From the NCBI GenBank assembly GCA_008933995.1, contig WARS01000016.1:6176215-6240214 (forward strand): 64,000 nucleotides of DNA, given 5' to 3'. A program made the translations under genes and the position numbers. The notes beneath the pieces were generated by a model. That model ran no database searches, was not told where the DNA came from, and saw only the letters and a program-made list of their open reading frames with translations. This document shows positions 55,935 to 64,000 of this stretch, one piece after another. Numbering within the stretch: position 1 is the stretch's first letter; each line of letters starts with the position of its first letter. Source of the DNA: Datnioides undecimradiatus. Its lineage: Eukaryota; Chordata; Actinopteri; Lobotiformes; Datnioididae.

Positions 55935-56338
55935 CCTTGAATTTTGCTTGAAAACAACAAAACCAGTCCTGGTTTCTGGTAAAAATGCAAAACAGTTTGT
56001 AATAACAGGCGATCGGAGGAAAGCCCCGAAGAAACACCACATAACGAGTACTTCTGGATTCACGTGGCGTTTTAGTAACTGCAGGTGTTGGTGCAGCTGC
56101 TTTGACAGATGTTTAACAAACACTTTTGTATGCTATCAGTGCACCAGGTGTATCTCGGGCAGCTTCAACGTGTGTGCGCCCTGGCTTTGGAGTTTTTCAT
56201 TCGGAGAGTGAGGCCCACCATGTCGTGACAGTGAGCTGCAGCTACTGTTCGCCCCTTCCCCCATTCCTCAGTAGGAAGGAAACTAGAGCAATGTGTGTAT
56301 GCTTGTGTGTTTGACACTGTGGCTGCGTTGTATGTGTG

Positions 56339-56340
56339 GA

Positions 56341-56368
<28 letters not shown>
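56339..56368. repeat. (TG)n microsatellite
   Basis: Thirty bases of TG in TLL1 intron 1. Confidence 0.95.
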
Positions 56369-56372
<4 letters not shown>

Positions 56373-58744
56373 AGGACGAGCGGTCTCACTCATATTATAT
56401 TAAACAGGATTTTCCCGAGCAGAGAGCTCCTGCCACTGAGCTTCCGAAGTCTTCCTCAGGATTCCCGCCTCAGCACAAACTCTGCGGCGGCGCTGAGAGC
56501 CGACTGTTTGCGTTGGAGCATCATTGTTCCGGAGCTGCAGAAGCCATGAGTCAGCACCGCCGTCACTCCGCCCACCTGCCACGCATTGCTCAATTATTAA
56601 ATGTCTGGCTGCTTTTATGTCACCTAGCTTTTCCTGATGGTATTTATAGCAGCAAAACTCATTCGCATGCACCCATTATTGGCTGGGAACAGCCACCTTC
56701 ACCTTCCAGTCAAACTCTGGCGCTTTTTATAGCAGTATTGTCCAAACCTAGCTGTGGTCCCAGATGGAGCCTCCCCACACACCATATGACGCACAGCCAC
56801 GCACTCCTTGCTAGGTCCGCTGGGTTGACATTTTAGCTCCGAACAATCCGTACAAATGTGCAAAGACAGCAGCGCGTGCAGTTACGTAGAGGTGCTAAGT
56901 CAAGGGCAAACAGACTCGCTTAAAGATGTTTCATCTCCGCTCCCCAAGGTTTCTTCCGTTTGAGCTGACGGGACAGCTGATGTTTACACCTTGTGAGTCT
57001 TTGAGGTCACACGTGGGTCGTTTATTCAAGATCCTAAAGCAGGAATGGTCGCCCCCAACTTGTCAGCTCTAGATAAACCAGGAGTCATATAATGTTATAC
57101 AACCAGCCATGACTTTACAAGTCATTATAGTTTTGTACAAAGGATACATCGATTTATCTTTTAAAACATTATAATTTTACAAAATGCAGTTCAGGTTCTA
57201 CTCAGAACAAGCAGCTGCAAGTCTTTCTAACAACACTCTCTGTTGGTCATTGAAAGTTAAATGTAAGACAAGTGGCAAGTATTATCCAACACGCATAACA
57301 GCTAACGAGAACGCTATCTATGCTACCTATGCACTGCCACAGTGTTTTCATATTGTCTGATACAGTTGTTATAGAAATGTAGATTAAAAGTGCTTTAACA
57401 AAAGCTGAGTGTTTGAAACAGGCTGAATATTAGCCAGCTGTGTCAGATTTCACGTCTTAACCTGATTTATTCACTGTGCTCAGTCTATGAAACTCATTAT
57501 TCTTAGTAATTACTCTAATCTTACTTCCTCATAGAAATGAATCCTGTAATGCACAAAGTTGTGCAAACTGACGTCCAAACTGGAAGGTGACTGTGCAGTA
57601 TCGTCACAAAAAATAACAGTGTTACATTATAAATCATTTATGTGACGTTTGGTCTGTGCCCACCCCCTCCCCGCGTGCACACCCGGACACCCTGATGGAT
57701 AAATCCAGCTATGATCACGTCCCGTCTGAATGTCTGGCCAAACCCATGACCTGCAGGAGAGGAATCTCAGCGTCCCAGTAATGTGATTAGGAGGTTACAC
57801 CAGCTCTGCGTGTGTGTGTGTGTGTCATATGATATTATGTTATTTTTGTCTCATACTGAACACTTCTTTGCCTGTTAGCCACTTCAGTTTATGTGGTCGA
57901 GGCCTTTTTAAGCGTGCGCTCTTTTGAAGTTGCAGATGCTCCTTTTTTAACTTTGCCTTGAATATTATAATCATCTACCTTTTTAAATACAGTCAGAATG
58001 TAACAAACACTGATTTTGCAACATAACCCACGGACCTTTTTACTTAAAATAATCTTTTTTTTTTTTTTTTAACCTTTGCTTTGTAATTTTACTGTGGTTT
58101 CACGATGACATTTTGGTGCGCTCCCCACCACCGGGTCTTGTTTTTTGGTCTGACGTGGTCTTGTCAGGTCATGAGGATTGCGACACAGCACACGCATTTG
58201 GATTCGCTGTGATTTATGTTTTGAAAATAAATAGATAAACAACTGTCCCAGAGAATTGATGGCAGCCTCGCAGCATTTCCATGTTATTTGATTTGATTAT
58301 GATCAGTCCGGGCTGCATTTCCAGGTCGTTTCACTGCCATCTGTTTTTAGCTGTGCTCATGCACGAAACACAAACACACACACACACACACACACTGCTG
58401 GAGGAAAACACCGTTATGTATCAGCGTAGAGGTGTGTAATTGGACCTTTGTCAGCATCTGGGACTGTGTTTAAGCCAGCAAGAATGTATGATTAGCGTGT
58501 ATGTGTGTTTGTGTTTCAGGGTGTTTTTGAAGCACGACGTCACAGGTACATTATCCTTAACCCCGCAGATGCACATCAAACATCTGTTAAAGAGAAACGG
58601 GCCTAAAAGTCGCAGCTTAGCTCGTCTGTGTTTGTGATGAGTTTGCAATTATCATGGTTTCAATCTTCTTCATTCCTAAGTGATCTCTCTCACACACATA
58701 AACACTGCGCTCAGAAGTTGAGATTATCCAGTCATCTCTCTTAC

Positions 58745-58753
58745 TGTCTGTCC

Positions 58754-58785
<32 letters not shown>
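58745..58785. repeat. (TGTC)n tetranucleotide microsatellite
   Basis: About ten TGTC units, one of them TCCG-altered near the start. Confidence 0.95.
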
Positions 58786-61169
58786 CCCCTCCTCACATAC
58801 TTGCAGGAGGGTGGGGGTGTGAACTTTCTGAACTTGGACTGAGCTTCAACATTTTTCATTTTTTTTCTCAAAAAGCACATTTCTGACCGATGACTGACTC
58901 CAGCATCTCTCCACACTGTAACACCTTACATAGCCAAGTGGCACATGCTCATTCCATCTTTAATCCTCACAAACCTGTAAGAAGTACTGTAGGTATTAAG
59001 TGGTGTTTTGAGCGATGCTTTGCAGTTTGGTCCACAATGGACAAAGTGGTGGCTCCCACACTTTACAATTTACATCCAGAGCCGACGACATGTACCCGAT
59101 GTAGTGAGGGAACAACATACAGGTTCTCCTTTCTGTTGACCCCAACAACAACCAACATATCTACAGTTTATTTACCATAATGGCATGATTTTTCATCACC
59201 TGAGTGATACACGTGATACTCGTGGTAGAAATTCATTTAAAAAGTGTGAGCTGGAGTTTTAATACAGATTTACAGTCTCAGATACAGTGAAGGGATGCGA
59301 AAGAGAATGAATGAAGACTGTTTTATTGTCCTTATAGAGGAAGTAACTGTTTGTGACGTGCCCAGTAGTCAGTCGGACCGTTGAATGAGATGGAGACGGG
59401 TTAGCTAGTCCATGAGTGACGTCAGGAGGTGATTAATCATCGAGTCCATGAAATGTCCAAGAATTCTGGAGAATGTCTCAAAGTTTCTAAGGTGGAGTCT
59501 TTAGATGTCTTGGCTAAAAACGTCAGTGAATATTTACAGTTTAGGAGTAGGAATCATAATTTTGTGCATTTTTAATGAATAAATCAATTCAAGATTATTT
59601 GTTTATCAACAGTTCCTAATTCATTTTCAGGTAATTGATCAATTGAATTAATTGACCGTTCAGTTCAGGTCCATATCTCAGGATTGAGACCACAGCAGTG
59701 AACTGTATTTGGCCATATTCGACTGTTTGGATCATGATGTCCACGCATACATGCTGCAGGAGAGCTTTGGGATTGGATATTCACTGGGGGGGTTGACTAC
59801 ATTCTGGAGGAGGATCACTTCAACGTTGTTGTGTTCTGCAGCTTTTGAGCGCGCATTCGTGTAACCTTGCTTCGCGTCAGGACACAGCACCTGTTGTTGG
59901 TCACAAAGAGTTAACGTGGATCAAGCCGCCTGCACAATGATTACTTTCGGAGAAAATCCTCAAAGGAGGCCGAGATAATCTCTTTTTAATATTACAGCAT
60001 GTTCACGGTTACATACAGTAGAATATTATCACACAAGTGGAAGGGCGCATGCACGTGCACATGTTCACAAATGCACACACACACATACACACACACCTTA
60101 GCCCGCCTACAGTGTGACCTTATATGTGCTTAATGAGGAGCTTAGTGAGGTGAGTGTGTATGTGTGTGCTTGTGACACCCCAGTGTGCAGAACTCTCGGC
60201 TGCATTGTACTGTGGTGTCTGTAAAATGTCAAATGAGCTGATATATCTCCTATAGTAACGAATAATATGGGAAATGGATCTTAAAAACTATTGATACTTA
60301 ATGATATTGTCTTTATTGATATGTATTTCTTGATATTACTCCATGTGGGTACATAAAAGCCTAAATCTGCGCATAAACAAACACGGTTTTTCACTCACGT
60401 GTCTCCAGCTGTGACCAATTGAGTCATTGCGACACTCATTAAATCTGTGCATGTCCGAATGGAAACAAAATATTGTTCAACAGCTGAGTCACATTTTGGA
60501 CGATAGTCTGAGCAGGGGGAAAAAAAAAACATAAATATAGCATTCGAAGGTTTGAAAGAAAACAAAACAGCTGGGATTGTCTCCAGGATCGACTAATTTC
60601 CTAACAAAAACAAAAACTTAAGCTGAGACCATGCACATTAAATCAGGAGACTAATGAATTGTATGACTGAATATAACAGAACTACCACCTTTTATTACAT
60701 TTAGAAAAAATAATGAGTAACTTTTACAAAAGCTTTTTCTAAAACTAGAAAAATCTACATTACCTAATTAAGAATGAACATTTTAATTATTTTATCGTTT
60801 TATCATTCAGTGTTTCTAATACATATGCTTGTTAATTTAATTATTCCAATTAGTATGATTTACCAAAGAATAATAAGAAGTATGGCCAGGCTGATGTGTA
60901 GTTCTTCTTCCCAAATACATGCCTGTGCTGTGCTGCTCATATACGGTGAATGTTATATGAGGAAGAGCTGAAACAAAGACATACTCAATTACACGGAGCT
61001 ACAGTCGGTCTGACATTTGTCACCAGGCTGCAGAGTAAACTCACAGAAAGCCTGAGAAGTTGATCAATACAACTTTAAACTGGTCTGCTCGCTCTCCAAG
61101 CAGCCACCATGCTGGGAGACGCTGGATACGTGTGAGGGAAGTCTGCCTCTCAGTTTGTTTGGTGCATTA

Positions 61170-61172
<3 letters not shown>

Positions 61173-61210
<38 letters not shown>
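61173..61210. repeat. (GT)19 microsatellite
   Basis: Uninterrupted GT run in TLL1 intron 1. Confidence 0.95.
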
Positions 61211-61215
<5 letters not shown>

Positions 61216-62670
61216 GCAGTGCCCCTGCTGAAGGGCGAACAGTAAGGCCCTGGTCAGCATGATGTAGGTCTCCCGGGACGTCCTGGGGTTTTTGGATCAA
61301 TACTTTTCCTCCTGCATCTCCCTGCCTCACTGTCCTCACCCCTCCTCACCCACTGGCTTGACTTTGGGCTATTTATGGTATCTCTATGGATTAACAAGAC
61401 CCCAACAATCAATGGGCCGAACTTACTATCACTGTACTCTCTCTGCTCTTCTGGCTTTGAATCTCTGCTTGTGTCAGCTCCTTTTCTCTGGAAAACTTTT
61501 AGTCCTTGTAGTTTCTCTCTTGTTGTCCTACAAGGCGTGTGTCATGTCGCAATCCCACTGTCCCACAAATAGAAACACGAGTAGTGGGAATATGTTTTCT
61601 GATGCAGGTGAGATGTGATATTGTCTATGTTTAAACGTGAATCTGTGCAGATAATGACCTCTTGCTGGCGAAGTGTGAGGTTTTTTTGGGAGTAAGTGGA
61701 TTTCTGCACCCATTTGGTCGTTTCCGCGGCTCGCTCTGACACCACTTTTGCAGTAAAGGGGAGTGTCAGTAGAAATTGTGCTGCCCACAGTGCAATTTGT
61801 TAACAAAAAACAACATTTGTACCGACGCCTGCTCAGACCACATCTTAGTCCAAGTGCTGGTATAATTGCGTTATTTTGGTGGCTTTATATGGCCAGGCAC
61901 ACAAGACACACCAACATCAACATCTTCAGAGTCAAATAAACCTCTTTTATACATGTCTGTTGTACTTTAACCAGTGACTCAGTGAAGGCAGCCATTATAA
62001 ATCTCTTAAACACACAAGAGCATGTTTTATTGGGCCAAAAACATGGTTATATCTGCAAATTGCACTACTGTGTATTGCAACTGCAGATATCTGGCACAAA
62101 TCACACAATAATTGTCCAGAAGTGGTGTGATTGGTTGCGATTAGAAACATCACTAAACAATACCTGGTTTGTTCCGCCTACACCTATGTGAACAGGCTGC
62201 GTGACGGTATACTTGTTAGAAGACCAAGTGTGCCAGCAGCATGAATCTGTACTTGCGCCTTTGTGGACAAATGCGGCACTTTAGATGCAGTGTAATTCAT
62301 GAATAATTGCAGAGTTCTTTGTTGATTAGCAGTAGTTGAATGCAACTGTTGTGACAATCGATTGTTTTAAGTCCAGTTTTGAGGCTCCAGGTTCTCATAT
62401 AAGAGGATTTGATGCCTTTACTTGTCTTAAAGGATCATAAACTTATATAAACTTTAGGTATTGATTTTACAAAACCTGGTGTCACTTTGGCCACTAGAAG
62501 ATGTTGATAATCATTTCTCTCTCTACTTATGTTTTACTGGGCAATTATTATTATTATTAATCAAGATATTAACAAACAGAGTGAATCAAGAAAGTTGCAG
62601 CCCTGCTCGGTAAATTCATTTTAATATTCTAAGCATTTTTATGCATAATCCTGGTTTCTTTAGAGCAGTA

Positions 62671-62860
62671 GTTTGACATTTTTTGGAAATACAGTTATTT
62701 GCTTTCCTGAGGCCAGGTGAGGAGATGGATATCGTCCTTAGCTTAGCATGGAGCAAGAGACGAGGGGATACAGCTACCCTCGGTCTCTGTCCCCCTGTTT
62801 TCACTCTTTATGCTAAGCTAAGACAATCTGCTGCTAGCTCTAGCTTTTAGTGCACAACAG
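62671..62860 (+). repeat. Interspersed teleost repeat, copy 3 (with inverted second half)
   Basis: GTTTGACATTTTTTGGAAAT and TTAGCTTAGCATGGAGC are in + orientation. CTTTATGCTAAGCTAAGACA and CTGCTGCTAGCTCTAGC then follow in reverse orientation. Same family as 25985 and 42806. Confidence 0.5.
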
Positions 62861-64000
62861 TGAAAGTAACTTAAAATGCTTATTTCCCCAAACATAAGGA
62901 ATAACACATATATAATACATATCATAATCTATTTCTCATTCACACAGCTCTTTGAACATGTAATCAAATGTGTTTGATTACATCAAGTGTTACCTAGTCT
63001 TGACTCCCCAATAGGTACATGATATATGATCGTACACTGATGTCTTATGGATGATACTAGATACATTACAGCAGCTCCAACCTTTAGATCAAACATTATC
63101 TTCATAGCTTAGCAACCAGCATATCATATAGCACCATTCAGCAGCGCACACTTTGGATCTGTATCTGATATCATGATTTGTAAACCATCTGTGGTCACTG
63201 TAGTTTGCTCCTCACAGCAACAATAGCTCAGATTCGAGTACAATGGCACCCTGACCCCCCATTTCCTTTAGTGGCAATCCTGATTAGCTAAGTGACAAGC
63301 TTCTCCCATGCCATTGTTAATGTATTAGTGTCTTGAATCCCTGTGGAGGGGCAGTAACTCCGCTCTGCTAATCATTTAGCGATGGTTATCATTCACTTGT
63401 TCATTGTTAGAGGCTGGGAGATATATTATAGATACGGAAAGGGAGCGAGACAAATAGTAAAGAAAGTGGGTGAGCAAGCGATCCAAGATGTGCTTTGTCT
63501 GACGCTGAGGGGTGTGTAGGATGGAAACGCAGCCACATACGGAACACAAGCTTCGGTGCTGTAATGTGAAAAAGGCTGAAGTTGGCGAAGGAAAGGTTTT
63601 CAGTTAGGTGATGAAGACAGACGGGCAGAAAACACTCGCACATATCAAGAGTCACCACAAGTGTTGCCTGCTTACTTGTCGTGTGACCCTCAAAACTGTA
63701 AATAGATGTTTCAGGTACTTTTTGGGACATTTTGCATGTATCTGAACCAAAATTGTGACCAAAAAGTTCAAGAAACCAGATGAACTAAAACTTGGTCCAT
63801 TTATACATTTCTAACAGATTGGAAAATGGTTTGAAATTCAGTTTTTACACACAAATAAAATCACAGTACAGAGTTAAAACAAAGTCTTGTATGTTAAAAG
63901 ATGCTCCTTTATGTCAGAAAGAGACTTTCCTTTGTCCAGCTGACATGGGAATAGAGATCATGATGTTGCTTCAGCTCCTTCTCAATGAGTTCAGAGGTCC

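Larger units (their letters stand above)
49803..64000. other. TLL1 intron 1 (more than 14 kb, unfinished at window end)
   Basis: No exon matching the next TLL1 segment (VFWGDIALDDEDL in human) was found. Contents are microsatellites (50298, 51360, 53332, 55901, 56339, 58745, 61173), a GC-rich repeat at about 55060-55410 and an interspersed repeat at 62671. Open frames up to 166 codons look like chance. Confidence 0.65.

Noticed and set aside
56336-56836. 166-codon frame in TLL1 intron 1
   Set aside because: Begins in a TG microsatellite and shows no known domain or conservation that I can judge.
49803-64000. Search for TLL1 exon 2 or a nested gene
   Set aside because: No sequence resembling the next TLL1 segment or any other known coding exon was found.

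Overview
This is a gene-dense stretch of a ray-finned (teleost) fish nuclear genome. Five protein-coding genes, all on the + strand, were recognised by reading spliced exons with canonical boundaries and matching phase. The split genes, the many (CA/GT)n microsatellites, and interspersed repeats of a kind I know from fish genomes all point to a teleost. There is no sign of bacterial, viral or plasmid organisation, and none of an undescribed multi-gene system.

Layout, left to right: (1) 1-882 is the 3' end of MED28, a Mediator subunit. (2) 3302-15083 is a complete KLHL2 with 15 coding exons and 588 aa, a BTB-BACK-Kelch substrate adaptor for CUL3 ubiquitin ligase. (3) 17640-21371 is a complete MSMO1 with a non-coding first exon and five coding exons (291 aa), the C4-methylsterol oxidase of cholesterol synthesis. 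Its upstream region has SRE-like and CCAAT motifs. (4) 22943-35870 is a complete CPE with nine coding exons (454 aa), the prohormone-processing carboxypeptidase E, with an 8.2-kb first intron. (5) From 49622 comes the first coding exon of TLL1, a tolloid-like BMP1-family metalloprotease. The remaining 14 kb of the window is its first intron, still open at the right edge.

The KLHL2-MSMO1-CPE-TLL1 order matches human 4q32.3. MED28 sits elsewhere in human (4p15), so the left end is a rearranged neighbourhood. The genes do not form a pathway together; the shared order reflects ancient linkage. The non-coding space (about 10 kb between CPE and TLL1, and the large introns) holds microsatellites, decayed interspersed repeats and a few candidate regulatory motifs.

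The most useful second looks are: a non-canonical GC-AG intron in KLHL2 directly followed by a (GT)n tract; an MSMO1 acceptor whose pyrimidine tract is replaced by (GT)10; a cluster of short upstream ORFs ahead of TLL1, one in a near-ideal Kozak context; an SRE/NF-Y arrangement upstream of MSMO1; and a convergent pair of strong CTCF-like motifs bracketing the CPE-TLL1 intergenic region.
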